Shown in pieces: positions 13,201 to 26,547 of a DNA stretch of 64,000 bases; positions within the stretch are counted from its first letter, which is position 1; each line of letters begins with the position of its first letter. Position numbers and translations under genes: made by a program. Location of the stretch: contig JACAXG010000111.1 in NCBI GenBank assembly GCA_018881555.1, forward strand, positions 2,445,055 to 2,509,054, read 5' to 3'. The notes beneath the pieces were generated by a model, which was not told where the DNA came from, ran no database searches, and saw only the letters and a program-made list of their open reading frames with translations. This DNA comes from Amblyornis subalaris. Its lineage: Eukaryota; Chordata; Aves; Passeriformes; Ptilonorhynchidae.

Positions 13201-13984
13201 CCCTGTAGCTTGGAACTTCTTAAGATAATTATTAGAGTCATTATCATAGAAGACTAAAACAAAAGCAATGTACTTTTAATGTTTTCTAGTTAATATGCAG
13301 GCAGTACAAAGATGTGGAAGCCTCATTCTCAATTACCTTCCAACATTTTTGTACATTGAATTCTACAGAAAGTTTCCTCTAAGGATTAAACTCAATTTGA
13401 GAATTAATGTCCTTCAAAAGTATTCATGATTTCTATTTGCTTCACTGAAAATGAATGTAGAATTTCACTGGCACTGGTACCAAGACCTGGTTTGTGAGAT
13501 TTAGCTTCATCTCATGAAGATTAAAGATGCTATAAGGGAGAGCAATACTTTCCAAGGCCTCAGAACATGAGGAAAAAAATAATTTAAACAATTCAGAAAG
13601 CTATGCTTTCTTATGATTAATTTTAAGAGGAAGAAGAAAGTGGATGTATTTTTTTCAAATTCTAAGAGGTTTTCTCCACGGGGCTCCTTTCTCAATTTTC
13701 CACACTTGAGTAAAAACTATTAGTTTTACTTCAGTGACACCAAATGTTTAGTCAAAGAAATCAAAAAAGAACAAAACAGAATAGCAAGACTGACCTAGTA
13801 CCAGGAAAGAACAGAACTGCAAACAGCTAAGTTTGAGAGTAAACTTCTGAACATTCCAAGAGCATAAAACTGAGACTACAGCCTAGAGGAAGAATATCAA
13901 GTGTTTCTGACAATCTTTGGAAATCAGAAGCTTATATCAAAAGTGAACATGCACACTTGAAATACAAATTAAGAATATTGTTGG

Positions 13985-14633
13985 TGTCCTGGGTGTAAAC
14001 AAGTATGCATTCTGTCACCATCCGCATCAATGGGTCGTTCACAGTAGCTGGGTACACATCTGGTCCCTCAGGCTACAAGCTGAGGAGAGGCAGATCATGT
14101 GAGGTGGGGTATTGTTTCATATCTCAACTGTTACAACTTCCCCAGGAAGCAGCAAGCAAAACCCATCCTGAGAGAATTATCTCTGCTGAATGGCCCATCA
14201 ACCAACTGAATAGGCACCAAAAAATAGAACTCTAGAAATATCCTATGACTCATAGGATTACATCATTTCCATAGTGGAAATCCCCTCCCCTGGGGGAGGT
14301 ATCACCTAAGAACCACCACAAGGCCCGCGGACTGAGGAACAACCACCACCGGCTACCCAGCGAAGAAGGCAAACTTCCCACAGTTCCAGACCTTTCACAA
14401 GACCACTGCTCTCAACCACCACTTCAACAGCACTGCTTAACTGGACTACAGCTACCACCCTCATCAACAGGGTATCAGGTTGTACTCTGACCTTGTGGTT
14501 CTAAGTCAGTTTTGTTTCTGTATTACTGCATTTATTATAAGCTTTCTATTAAAATTGTAACTCTGACCTAAAACCCCTCTAAAGGTTTGTTTAAGGTTCA
14601 TTCCTCCTGTTGGTTCACATTCAAACCAGCACA
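13985..14633 (+). mobile_element. Solo LTR, family A, with intact 5-bp target duplication
   Basis: A 649-bp LTR, TGTCCTGG to CCAGCACA, flanked on both sides by GTTGG (13980-13984 and 14634-14638). A 5-bp duplication is typical of ERVL-type elements. There is no internal region. It lies antisense to DTWD2 in intron 3 and ends 81 bp from the exon 3 donor. Confidence 0.93.
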
Positions 14634-14714
14634 GTTGGCTATTAATAAAGACACTGAAAAATAAATTTCTAAAATTTTCAGAGAACCAGAAATTGCACAG
14701 GCAACCTTGCTCAC

Positions 14715-14809
14715 CTGTCTTCACTAAAACGTCGACCAACCAAAATTTTACATTTGTCTGGAGGGAGACAGGCTGCTAGCAAAGGTACCGTTCTTAACAC
14801 TCGACTTTC
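14715..14809 (-). CDS. DTWD2: DTWD2 coding exon 3
   Basis: A 95-base exon: 31 codons plus two bases (AG) of an Arg codon. The translation contains [14 protein letters not shown], then DKCK and GRRFSED, matching the segment of DTWD2 that follows the QHPAE block. The acceptor follows a T-rich tract (tttttttacag) with AG at 14811-14810. The donor is GACAG/gtgagc with GT at 14714-14713. It enters in phase 0 and leaves in phase 2, as needed for exons 2 and 4. In this family the stretch is part of the SPOUT-like/TDD fold that binds S-adenosylmethionine; that role is family knowledge, not visible here. An antisense LTR with an intact 5-bp duplication ends 81 bp past the donor. Confidence 0.96.
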
Positions 14810-16952
14810 CTGTAAAAAAAGAAAAGTTACTTTTGATAAAAATGAAGGCTTCTATGAATTGTTAAGGTTTTCATTTCCTATCAAATTCTGTCGACCACAG
14901 ATACAGAAAAAATTTTACCAGATAACAGGAAAACAAAATCTTTGAGAAAAAATACCCAATCTTGATGCTTCAAATTGTAGTTTTGATTGACAGTATTGAA
15001 TTTAGTCTCACCTATGATCATCAGCATAAATTTGCACTAAGATATCCGTATCAAAAACAGTAAGAAAACTTCACAGAAAATCACAGAATAATGAACAGTA
15101 GGCAAAAACCAGCATTACCATTAATGTAATAGTATCAGTAGAAAATTAGGAGAGAGCTCCATTTCCACAAACACATGCTAAAAATAAAAGCACTGGTTGT
15201 ATTAGAACAGACAGTGTGAAATGCAAACATCTCCACTCTGCTGTCACTTCAGAGCAACCCGGACAATGACACCCACACTGCCACAGACTCCGTCTCTTGC
15301 CATTCAGGCTGTGGTGACTAGGCACCTGTCTACATCTTTGTGCCACAAATGAGGAAGGTGACCACCACGCCTAAGCGAGGAACAGGGCTCTTCAGATCTC
15401 AAAGAGCATTAAAGAGAACTATGTTGAAGCAGGACTTCAGAAAGAGGAGGAAGAAGGAAGTAATGACAGCTGAAGCAAACCATCTACTCCTCAAACTCCA
15501 CAATATATTTCCATGCTTTATTTAACACAAATGGCAATGAACTTTGGATCTAGACAAGAATTAGTACAAATTGAGCTTCAGTTTGTGGGATGTCAAATTT
15601 TGTTTTGCCATCAAGTGGAAGCATAGTTTTATTTTGCACTTAATAAAGAGCATGTCAACACCAAAAACTGAATGGAAGTTTCAGTTTCTTTACTTATCAT
15701 AAGATGAACAAAGGAAGGTTATTAGCCGAATCTAGCAGGAGGCAAGACACTAGATGTCTGGTAAGGATTATGAAAGCCCTATCCCAGTAAAACAAAATGA
15801 GTTCTTACATTATTCTCAACCTGAATGTCTCATGATTCAGACAAGGAACATCCAAACATCAGTCCCTAGACCATGGGACTAATTAATGAAATCCCAGGGG
15901 GTGGGGCATGTGTTTGGTCTACCTTTTGATTTATCAGCCATATCTCAACAACACAGTATTTGTGAACATGATTAACTCATTCTAGGTAGTTGTTACCTTC
16001 CACAAATATCAGTATACAGCTGCCTGCACTCTCACATTGTCTTGCTACCAAAGTACTGTTAAAATAGTTTTGTGAAGACTTCTATTACTTTTGCCTAAAA
16101 CTTTTATTAATTTTGCTTTTTCTGAACTTCATCTACTGATCCTCTGTAAATTAAACATCATGGAGTTGAAGGAATAAGTGGTTCTGCTACATCCACCACC
16201 ATTTTTCATGGCAGCAGCATGATGTCTCCTAGGGACAGATGAAGATCAAAGTACCTTCAGACTCAAGTGCCAGCAAGGGAAGGGAGAAATCTTCTACAAA
16301 CTGCCATCAATTTCTTCTACCTCAGCAAAGTAGAATAAGACATCAACAGTGGTACAGTATTATTTGTCTTTATTTTATAATTAAATAACATTCCAATGCA
16401 CAATCCTGACGAAGCCTCCCTTCTTTATAAGAATGTAAGAAGTGGCAATAAAGAAACTGGAAGAAAATCAACTATTTGCCTCTGATAAGCAAAACCAAAA
16501 GAGCTGTCATCAGCCAGGAGAGTTATTCAACTGTTATCTCCAATGTCATATCATTACTCCAGAATTACATTTCATATTAAATAAGTACATTCTCTTAACA
16601 ATACAGGAAATGGAACTTTCCAATCTAAAAACAATGGAAGCCAAATAAATAGGAAGCTAAAACATAAAATGCAAAGCTGGAACGAACTGAGAACAGAAGT
16701 TTAAGAGCTAAGTCAAACTAACATCAAAAAAGGTTTTATCTGTTTATCATTTTCTTCATTTAAAAATTTGTATTTATATAGTCTATATATAACCTACTTG
16801 TTATCATAGCAGCAATTTTCTATTTACTGGTTTGAAAGTGGGCACTTACTCTCCTTTGTTCTTCTCAGTGTTCTAATAGTTATTTGCAACGCTTTGTTTA
16901 TTCATTATTTGACCACTGAAGTACATAAATAGAAATAGGACTGAAGGATTTA

Positions 16953-17463
16953 TGTGGTGGGCTGATCTTGGCTGGCCTTCAGGTGCCCACCAGCCACTCT
17001 ATCATGCTCCCTTCTCGGCAGGACAGGGGAGAGAAAATTAGATGAAAATGAATTTGTGGGTCAAAGACACCATGTGCAGAAGCAAAGAAAAATTAAAATA
17101 TTTTATTCTCCATTTCCTATCAGCAGGCAAAGTGCAACCACTTCCTGGGAATTAGGGCCTCAGCCCAAGTTCCCACAGGCAGTTCCCACACAATCCTCAG
17201 TAACAGATACCACTTCCCCCCACCCCAGCTCTTACTGTGTCATACGTTATGGAACATCCCTCCGTCAGCCTGGATTAGCTGTTCTGGCTTTGTCCCCTTC
17301 CAATCTCTTGCCCACCCTCAGGCTAGTGGCCTGTGAAGGCAGTTTTGGAGGGACAGCCCTGATGCTGTGTGAATACTGCTCAGCAGTTGTCCAAAGAGTT
17401 GTGGCACAGCTCTATGAGAGCTGCGTGTGGAAAGCGAATGCCATTCCTGCCAGACTTGGTGTA
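16953..17463 (-). mobile_element. Solo LTR, family D-like (ERVL type), sense to DTWD2
   Basis: In reverse it ends ...CCCACCACA. It contains 'cacttcctggga', 'ggaacatccctccgtcagcc' and 'agccctgatgctgtgtga', blocks I know from bird ERVL LTRs. ATTTA occurs at both edges (16948-16952 and 17464-17468), supporting a 5-bp duplication. The expected CA terminus is TA at 17462-17463. The 165-codon ORF inside (17056-17553) is LTR-derived and not a gene. Confidence 0.8.
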
Positions 17464-19810
17464 ATTTATTTTTGTGTCATTTCTTCTTTTCTGGGAATTT
17501 GTGGTAATTTTGGTTACCAAAGCATTATCCTCTCATATACAATAAAAGGATAGTTCAAACTAATAAAAATATTTATTAAAGCCAGTGGGTATATATTTCC
17601 TTCATGTTTGCTTATGAAATTTTAGGACAAGCAGAAAGAATTTCCCCCTCGCATTTGATTCTTACTGTTCAGTAAGAAATAGCATACAGAAAAGGTATTA
17701 TAACAAGCAAGTCAAAGCTAATTACTGGCATTAGATCAATATAGAAAATCATTAAATACACACAGTCTAAATTTTCTTCTCAGATGCATACCAAAGAAAA
17801 TTCTTACAGAAAGAAAGAATGCAGGGGACAAGAACAATTTAAACAGATACCCTCTGCCATGCTTAGGGGTTCTATCCTGAGTTATACCCATCACTCAGGT
17901 TTTAAAAAGTACATAATGGCCTACATCCTACTGGCAATCACTTCAAGAAAGACCAAAGGCAAAGGTAAGACAAAAGTATACAAGGGTTTGTCCACCTAGC
18001 TATGCCACTGACCTGTCCTATGGATCACAACAGCAGACATGAAAAAGCAAAAACAGCAAAATTATTTTATTTACTTTTACATATATATTTATCTATATGC
18101 AAAGAAAAGAAAAGAATTAGACTGGGCAAACAACTCCATCACATTTACACTAGTCCTGACGCTGGGTTTCTATATAATTAGTTTTTAAATTATTCTCAAG
18201 ATGAAAAATGGTACAATAACACTGATCTGAAAACAAGTATTTACCCCTTGACAGGGAATGCTGAATTCTCTTTGGATTCCTTCACAAACAGAAATCTAAT
18301 TAATTCATGTACCTATTATGGAAAATGGAAGCTTGATGGTAGCATTTTTCACTCACGATCCACTGTTCTACATTAAGTGATTCCTCTCTCTTTCACAATA
18401 CCTGACACCTGCACAGATCTATCTGGCAGCTTGGCCTCTGGATAGTGTGAATGTGAAGACATTAGTCACACTAATCAGACCACAGGAAATGTTTTTCCTG
18501 ACTTTTTACATTACTATTTTGCCTCAGTACCAGCCTCAATAGCATCATTTGACCATAGTTGAATGCTTACTAAACTGCACTGCAGACATCCAAAGCCAAT
18601 AATGAAGCACATGGAGAATGACAGTCAGGACTGATGTGCAGCAGGGGAAAGACATTAGCTTCCTGGTTAGTTTAGTGAGATGTTTTTGAAACAGACTGTT
18701 AGAGAGTATCTGTAATGAAATGAAGGATGAGATACACTCCAGAAGGCTTTTCTGCTTTCAAGATGGATTGTGTTTTGAGTACAAGCAGCTACAAGCAAAC
18801 GGAACTTACCTTTTGTCAAGTATGCCTCTGCTGTTATGGAATCAAAAGCATCACCTGTGACCATCCAAGAAAACACTTCCAAAGATCACTGTAAGACGAT
18901 CTTAGCTTCCCACCACTTAATAGGACTTATCTCTGATAAGCCAAGGGCCCTCATATAATTGGACTGTTACCATAGAGTGGTCTTCCAATGTTAGTTTATT
19001 TTATGAATTATCATTATGTAATATAGACTAATGGAAAACTTGCATCCTATTGTAACAGACAGCTGTTGTGATTTTTGATTGATAAAAAATTGTAGATAGC
19101 CTTTCAGACGGACACAAGAATGGTGTATGAAATCTAGAAAAATCTGCAAATATTTTCTAATACCCTCCACCATGAATAGGAAATGCAATACAATTCCAGT
19201 TCAGCACCTCTGGCATATTTTTAAACTTCTTTTTCAAGCAAGTGACTTCAGCATACATTTAAGTACTTTTGAAATAAGAAGCAACATGGAAGAGTATTCC
19301 TATTATAAGCAGTCCATCAAAAACTTCTTTTCCCATTTAGGACCCAAATATGTCATGGCTTCTGTTTTGTTTCCCTGTGAGAGAAGACTTTTTTTAATCT
19401 TGATTTTTTTGTATTCTGTGTAAGTTCCTTCAGGAAATGACTCTTGGGCTACTGTACAATGTAAAGCAAACAGCTGGACCATGAGAGAACAGGTTTCTGA
19501 ATTTCACAGTCTAATTTGTAGACTCACCATCTACCCACATCTGTGTAACTGTGGTACAATTTCTAAAAACCTTATAATCCACTCCACAGGCCACTAACCA
19601 AAGAGAAAATTCTCCTATTGGTAAACCAAAACACACTGTTCTGAAGTTGAACTGTAGTTTTTCACTGGGTAAATAGCTAAGGTCATCACTAAGATTAATT
19701 TCTTTATTCATATTTTTAACAGAACACTAACATCAATAAAAGATTACTGCTATAATCAAAATACATTTCTGCCTGGATCAACTCTAAGCACCTCTGTGAG
19801 ACATTATGTT

Positions 19811-19921
19811 CATAGAATCACAGAATCACAGAATATGCTGAGCTGGAAGGGACCCATGAAGATCATCGAGTCCAACTCCTGGTCTTGCACAGGACACCCT
19901 AAGAATCACACCATGTGCCTT
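19811..19921 (-). mobile_element. CR1 LINE 3' tail fragment
   Basis: Opens with a doubled agaatcacagaatcacag tail, then 'gctgagctggaagggaccc' and 'gagtccaactcctgg', the same subfamily as the copy at 9250. Only about 110 bp remain. Confidence 0.9.
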
Positions 19922-20159
19922 TATGTTATTTAATGCGATTTAATAATAATGTTATTTAATTCTTACAATTTGTTCCAAGGCAAGCAGATTTTAATTCTGG
20001 TACAACTATATAGGTGAGATGTCTTGCATGCATGGAATTGCTGAAATAAGGTGTGATTGCAGAAGATACAAAAGTTCAGAAGAACTGAACAAAAAATATA
20101 GCAACTCAGATGAACTGGCATTCAATCATGAAGTTTAAAAGGAAAAATCATTATATGAT

Positions 20160-20699
20160 TGCACTGGTTTTGGCTGAGATACAGTCTATTTTTTCCCAGT
20201 AGGTGGTACAGTACTGTTTTTCGGATTTAGGATGAGAATAGTGTTGATAGCAACAACCAAAATATCAGTGTGTTAAACAGTGTTTACCCTAAGCCAAGGA
20301 CTTCTCAAGTGTCTCACACTCTGCCAGACAGGAGATGCACAAGAAATCTTGAGGGAGCATGTCCACGCCAGAGGACTAGAACTGGCTAAACATGGATATT
20401 TCATACCGTAGAATGTCATGCCCAGTATATAAATGGGGGATGGCCAGGAGTTGCCAAATGCTGCTCAGGGATGGGCAGGGCATTGGTCAACGGGTGGCGA
20501 GCACTGTATTATGCATCACTTGCTATTATTATCATTAGCATTATTAGTACTATTATACTTCATTTTGTTTCATTTATTAAACTGTTATCCCAACCCAATC
20601 TTTTCTCTGCCTGATTCTTGTCTCCATCCCATCTGGCACAGGGGAAAGTAAGCAAGCAGCGCGTGGTACTCAGCTGATGGCTGTGGTTGAAGCATGACA
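20160..20699 (+). mobile_element. Solo LTR, family D (ERVL type), next to exon 2
   Basis: A 540-bp LTR from TGCACTGGTTTTGG to AGCATGACA. Recognisable parts include a 'atttcataccgtagaatgtc' block, a TATA-like 'cagtatataaa', and 'catttattaaactgttatc' near the poly(A) region. The flanks are ATGAT (20155-20159) and ATGTT (20700-20704), a 5-bp duplication with one change. It is antisense to DTWD2. Its right end is 90 bp from the exon 2 donor. Confidence 0.9.
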
Positions 20700-20789
20700 A
20701 TGTTAGCAGCACAGCTGTTTCCTCCTGCCTACCATTTGCTGCACTAGGATTCTAGCCGAAGTCCCAACATTTACCACAGCCTTACTCAC

Positions 20790-20880
20790 CTCTGCTGGAT
20801 GCTGAATTATATACAAGCAGGTGGAGACCTTTAGCGGATGTACGGGCAGGAATGGACACAAACACACCTTCTGAGGACGG
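20790..20880 (-). CDS. DTWD2: DTWD2 coding exon 2
   Basis: A 91-base exon: one base completing the Ser codon from exon 1, then 30 whole codons. It reads [10 protein letters not shown] followed by a Pro/His-rich turn and LYIIQHPAE, a near match to vertebrate DTWD2 as I know it. The CxC here and the CxxC ending exon 1 form the conserved cysteine group at the N-terminus of DTW-domain proteins, a likely metal-binding element. The acceptor AG is at 20882-20881. The donor is GAG/gtgagtaag with GT at 20789-20788, close to consensus. The exon ends in phase 0, which fits exon 3. An antisense LTR (20160-20699) ends 90 bp past the donor. Confidence 0.96.
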
Positions 20881-23800
20881 CTAGATGGCAAAAGAGAGTG
20901 AGAGAACAATAAAAGCAATCAGCCCTTTGTGAAAGATAATATAAATATATTGCACAAATACATACTGCAGTCCCTAAGAACTTCCCCTAACCACATTTCA
21001 TGGTGGTTGAAATGAAATATCTTTCACTTCTAAAAGTAAAGAGGCAAGGCTTTCACAGAAACAGCACTTTGAGAACAGTGTTCAGACCCTTCCTGTAGTT
21101 TGGTTAGGGTTAAAGCACTCTAAAAATCCTTGTCATCTTCAAGACCAGCAGCTTACTAGTATCAATACCCTTATTAGAGAAGTCTGTTACTGCCTTCCTA
21201 ACAAGCTATTTTCAACAATTTGATGAACTATAATAGAAGATACAATATTTATAATTTATATAATATTTATAATAGATTGCTTAGAATATACAATACTAGA
21301 AGTATACACACATGAAACCCCAGACACGCTGTATTTTAATTTTTTTATAATTCCATCTATGTTGCAATATGTAGCAGACATGTAGAATGAAAATAGAAAA
21401 ATCTTTACCAGGAACTTCTAAGTCAGAAAAAAACAAAATAAAAATTATTTAGAATTCTTTGGTGTACTGCATGAAGCTACTGAACACTAGCTGAAGAATA
21501 GTATCTAAAGAAATTAACTTATGCTTGGTATGAAACTGATGTGCTGAATGATCAAGAATAAACAGAAGCAAAGAAATAAGTTATTCACAGAGTAATTGAA
21601 GTTGTCACTCCAGAAAAGCACACGATCATGTGCACATGTGCACAGACATCACTCTAGTTACTTGCATATGTTATTCAATTACTCAGAAAAACGAAGGATT
21701 TCCTTAACACTGAAACTACTACCTGTATTCACCAATTAAAATCACACCATCTCTGCAAATAAAGCTCTCCAAACTTAAAAAATATGAAGTCAGTATTTTC
21801 TGCACAGTGATAGGGACTTGGAACACAATTTCACCTGCACCCTCCCTGTAACTTTATTGTTAGCAGTTTATATGTTGATCACACATGAGAGTCAGTAAGC
21901 AATGAATCACTGCAACAGATGTGATTAAACAAGTGAATTCTGAAGATAGCTTCAGATTAAACTCATGACCAGCCTTACTGCAAAGAGCACACACCAAGAC
22001 AGGTATACTAAGTAATGTTACAGTAATCCAAGCCAGTCAACTGTTCCCTATTCAAACATTAGTATTTAACAGAAATGGCAGCATTATAAAAAGGCAGCAA
22101 CAACAGATAAGCTCCTCTTTATCAGTTGCCAGGCTGTGTTAATTTAAAACCTGTACTTCTTGCCCCAGCTACCAAGGCACAGAGACTACTCCCTTCTCCA
22201 CAGGGTATACAGTTAAGGGTTACCCAACAGCAGTCTAAATACAAAGTGAAGATGGGGGGAGTGTTGATGCAAGACAAGGAATTGGTACTTATCAAAATAA
22301 GCACTAGAAAAACTAATTTAAAATATGTAGACTAAAAGACCCACAGACAAGAAATCAGCCTAATGACAAACTGGAAATTATTCTGATACGCTCTTCTGGT
22401 ACACTGTTCCAGTAGCCCGCTGTCTGTTTTTGCCTTCACAGTTCTAATGCTGACATTCTTCTGCTGCTAATGCTGCATAAATTTGGCACATTCTGTTGTA
22501 TTAATGCCCAGGCTTTGGGCCTAAAATTAAGTACTCAGTAATGTGACTATTCAGTGGGCTACTCAAGGGACCTTCACTGTGAATGAACTGAAAGCAATCT
22601 CACTTCCACGTCTGGTGGGTTGTTTCCAGTGCAATCCCATGGCCTTTCTCCCAAACTTTCTCACGTGTAAGCAATTTAAACAGAAATCACTGATTAAAAA
22701 AATCTCTGTTTTGTTAACAACCTAAAAGCAGAAAATACCATGGAGTGTGTTTGTTGCCTTTGCCCTGATTGTGAAGTCAAAGTTCACAGTTTTTGGTCAT
22801 CAGGTTTATCAGAAACCCAAGTGTTTGTACCAAGTGTGACTCCTTGCTACAATAGCTGGTTTCACTTACAAGATAAATTGTTGTTCTCCGCATTATGGTA
22901 TTTCCTGCTGAAGAGAGATTAAGGCATGAAAATCTACTTACAGCAAGCTGTTCCAAAACAGTTAGCTGGTGACTTCAATCCAATGAGCGACATTGTTCAT
23001 TAGCTCTTACAAACAGACAAAAGGGGCTTCCAGTGATTTCTGACCTTAGTGTGTTTAATTGTAACAAATTTCACTAGATACAACTTACTTACTTTCAAGT
23101 CTCCCTTTGGAATATATTTTACGATTTTTCCACACTGGTTTGCATTTTTCATAGATAGTTTTTTAAGCTTTGTTAACCTCACAGGAAAAAAAAATAAACA
23201 AACCCAAACAAAAAGAAGGACATTACCTGGAAAACAAGCATTTTCAAATAGCTGCAAAATAAAGTCTGCCTATAAATTAATTTGTAGGGAGCAGAGCACA
23301 GATTATCACAAATAAAATAATTTCCAATATAATTTATTTACTTACATATGCATGTACGTCAGTTAGCTTTAGGCACCCAACTAGGTACCTAATTATGTTG
23401 AATACACACTTTTACAACCCCATCTTGAGGGCACAAGATTATTTCTGTAATTTTACTTTGGAACCTAACAGTTATTTGTGAGACAAAAAAACCAACACAA
23501 TTCCTACATGAAACTGACATTACCAATCTACATCTGTTGGACAGGAAGCACCGCAGAACAAAGAAAGTTCTGTTCCACCACCACAAAAGCCGCCTTTGCT
23601 CTGAGAAAGGCCACCTAGGCAGAAAAGGCATTTTGCCTTTTCTTTTGTTTAAAGGTTCTGTTTTAGTCTTGCCCTACATACACAGCTGATGTTACAGAAG
23701 CAAAGGAGCAGGACTAGGAACTTATTTAATGCTGAACATCAGTTTTCTTTCATTTCTAGAGATCAAAGTGGAAATCAGCTCTAGACAAGAGCAGTAGTGT

Positions 23801-25803
23801 TCAGAATATTAAAAAAAGGTTTGTGGGTAGGAATTAGATTTTAAGGAGGATAATTTTTATTGTATTATTTACCTGTATGCAATTTCAGTACAGCTCAAAG
23901 CTACCCAGTGGACTCTTACCTGTTTTTCAATACAGCATTTCTAGTTTAAAAACTTTTGACAAAGTAACCTACCACAAAGGCACATCTAAAGTTAAAAAAT
24001 AATCATTCTATGTCTTGCAAGAGTGATCCATACGAAAAAGACAGCCATGTACATGCATTTACTTGTCATAGCTTTCTTTCCATCATTTATATCTAAACTA
24101 ATGATATTCAGAATAACATCTTCCCAGCAGAACTGAATCTGGACTGTGGACTGTGCTGTACTGTGGTGTCAGGTTTAGTGTGATTACTAGTTTCTGGGCA
24201 GAGACACTATAAAAGTAAATATGCAGTACTCTGGAAAATAGTGAGCTAATTCTGAAACTCTTTCCAAGTCTCTGTATTATTTTACCACAAATATATCCTC
24301 ACTTGCTTCAGAACTAGGTTTTACCTTGCTACATGTCCAAAGGGCTTCTGAGAACAAGCATCATTCTGTGAATGCACACAAGTGTACTCTCACACCCATA
24401 TTCAGAAAACCACGGTAGGCAATTCAAGGATTTAAACCCGAAGGAAAAAAAGACTAACAAAGTTACAATTTTATGCTCAGTAATCGTAGACATTTGTACA
24501 AAAACATACAAAGAGGCTGACTGCGCCAAGCACATGTTCTAGAAACAATGGTTCCAATATTAAAATAAAGAAGCTGATGTTTTTTAACTACTAACACTTG
24601 TAGCAACATTTTCATGTTCCAAGATATATTGCCAAGGTCAGGCCCCACTGTACCTTAAAAAAAACATGCCTGCTGAAACAGAAAAGGCTGCTTCAAGTAA
24701 ATTAGATTTTTCTACTGTTTTTGTCAAAACACCAAGGGTTTCAAGGTCACAACCTACCTGGGAAGTCTGGAGAAAAGCAACAAAGTTACCATATGTTTGT
24801 TTTATACTAATACTTTAATATATGTTTTATACTGACACAAGTCCATTACACACACGCATTAAAACAACATTCAAGAGTTTTACAAAGCTGTGGGAAGTTT
24901 AAAAGGAGAAGACCATTTATTTCAAAATATTTGAGAACTAATTTTTTTTGCTACTTTTATGTTAGAGGACAAACACAAACTAAAAATTGATTTAAGATGA
25001 CATTTTCCATTCTCCACCTTAACCACTACAGCTATAGATGGAACATAAAAGAAAGAGTGGATTAAGTTAAACATACATAAACATAAAGTTAGGCATTTAG
25101 GAAGAAACAGTCCTAACCCAATATTTAGAAAAAAAACAGGGTCCAAAGTTAATACGACATAATAGTCAATAGTACAAACTTGCAATAAATAATCCTGTGA
25201 AAATAGCAGTTTAACGCCTGATAATTCTCAGAAATGCAGATCAGATGTAAAGTGTTACCAGGAAAGGATGAAATAATTAAACACGGAACATTATTATGAC
25301 ACTACACAAACCTATGGCATGCACTCTGAGTGCTGAAGAAGCCAGGTCAAAAATAAGGAGTAATTCCTCATGCCATCAGCACTGTTTAGGTTTCTTCTAG
25401 GCTTATTTTGGACATCTTTTACTCAAGTAAAATTTTCAAGCCTTAGCTTTAATGGTGTTTCCTGAGAAAAATCAAACATAGAAAATTACTCTGACTTTAT
25501 TGTATTCCAGCTCTCATTCTTCCCTCCAGTCTCTTTCAAAGGAACTCACAGATCATGAGGCATAAAACCATAACATTAAGTTCTTACAAACTTCATTAGC
25601 AGTCAACAGCCACATAAAAACATAGTATCAGAAACACAGGTGGAGAGGGCATCAAGAACAATAATAGAGCAGTTCCTTTTCCACTCAGTAATCTGTGTAA
25701 CACCAGCTTCCTGGCAAAGAAAAAAGGAAAAAGAAAAAAAAAAGGCATATTGCCGAAGTTTTGCTTCCCACAAAAGTTATAAACAAATGAAACAGGTGTA
25801 TGG

Positions 25804-26547
25804 TGTGGGGGTGGCTGAGCCCACAGCAAGAGAGGCTGCAGAGGTAGGGCCAGCCACAGAAGGGACCAAGGAGCCAATAGGGCCAAAGAGCCCAAGGGCT
25901 GTAGGCCAGAGAGCCCAGATGATTATACTCAATAAAGGCTCTGAGGTCCAAGATCTCCCCCTACGTTGTAGTGATGAGGAAGGTCTCTCCCCTCCAGGCC
26001 CTGCTATGGTACATTCCCCTATTTGGTTAGTCTGTCAATCTATGTTTCCTTATATGGTTATGTTCTGGATTGTTCTCCCTCACTTGATGCCCCATTGGCC
26101 TTGTTCCCCTGCTCCTCCCCTCACCTACCCTCATTGGTTCTATATACTGTAGTCCCGCCTCTTCTCCTCCCCCTAGTCCTTCTGTTATTGGTCTGTGGTG
26201 TTCTCTCTGCCCATTTGGTTTGGTATATAATCTTGTGTCACCCTGAACTTTTGGCTCTCCTTCCCTGACCCCTTCACGAGAATAAACCAGTTCTGTGGAA
26301 CACCATAAGGAGAGTCTGCCTCCAACTCTTTGCCTCCGGCTTAAGGCGTCGAGCGTGTGAGTGCCTGCGCGTCCACTTGCACGGGTGGGATAGGGTGCTT
26401 GCTGTGAACCCCAGGAAACCCCTGAGAGGCGAAGGCGGCATACCTGTCCCACTGGCTACTGCATGCTCTGCTGAGGCACCGCCAGACAGGACCGTTCTCA
26501 GGAAGGTTGTGGCTCCTTAACCATCTAGCCAAGGCCATGCCGCAACA
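25804..26547 (+). mobile_element. Solo LTR of class II (ERVK-like) with exact 6-bp duplication
   Basis: A 744-bp LTR, TGTGGGGGTGG to CCGCAACA, flanked by GTATGG on both sides (25798-25803 and 26548-26553). A 6-bp duplication is the class II (ERVK/alpha-beta-like) signature. It shows a TATA element (gtatataatc near 26222), an AATAAA at about 26280 and a GC-rich R/U5-like end. It is unrelated to the ERVL LTRs in this window. It is antisense to DTWD2. The ORFs of up to 170 codons in it are not genes. Confidence 0.9.

Larger units (their letters stand above)
3024..14714 (-). other. DTWD2: DTWD2 intron 3
   Basis: An 11.7-kb phase 2 intron between exons 3 and 4. It carries CR1 fragments at about 3748-4200, 5488-5916, 5961-6095, 7308-7673 and 9250-10045, an LTR remnant at 7691-7870, solo LTRs at 8120-8931 and 13985-14633, and an (AAAAT)n microsatellite. 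I see no gene, RNA gene or clear repeat in 3025-3747, 6100-7300 or 10300-13980. Confidence 0.85.
14810..20789 (-). other. DTWD2: DTWD2 intron 2
   Basis: A 6.0-kb phase 0 intron. It contains a sense-orientation LTR (16953-17463), a short CR1 3' fragment (19811-19921) and an antisense LTR (20160-20699). The stretches 14820-16950 and 17470-19805 show nothing I can classify. Confidence 0.85.

Noticed and set aside
17056..17553. A 165-codon plus ORF
   Set aside because: It is the antisense strand of an ERVL-type LTR.
25640..26152. A 170-codon plus ORF
   Set aside because: It spans the left flank and U3 of the class II LTR; low-complexity composition and no domain.
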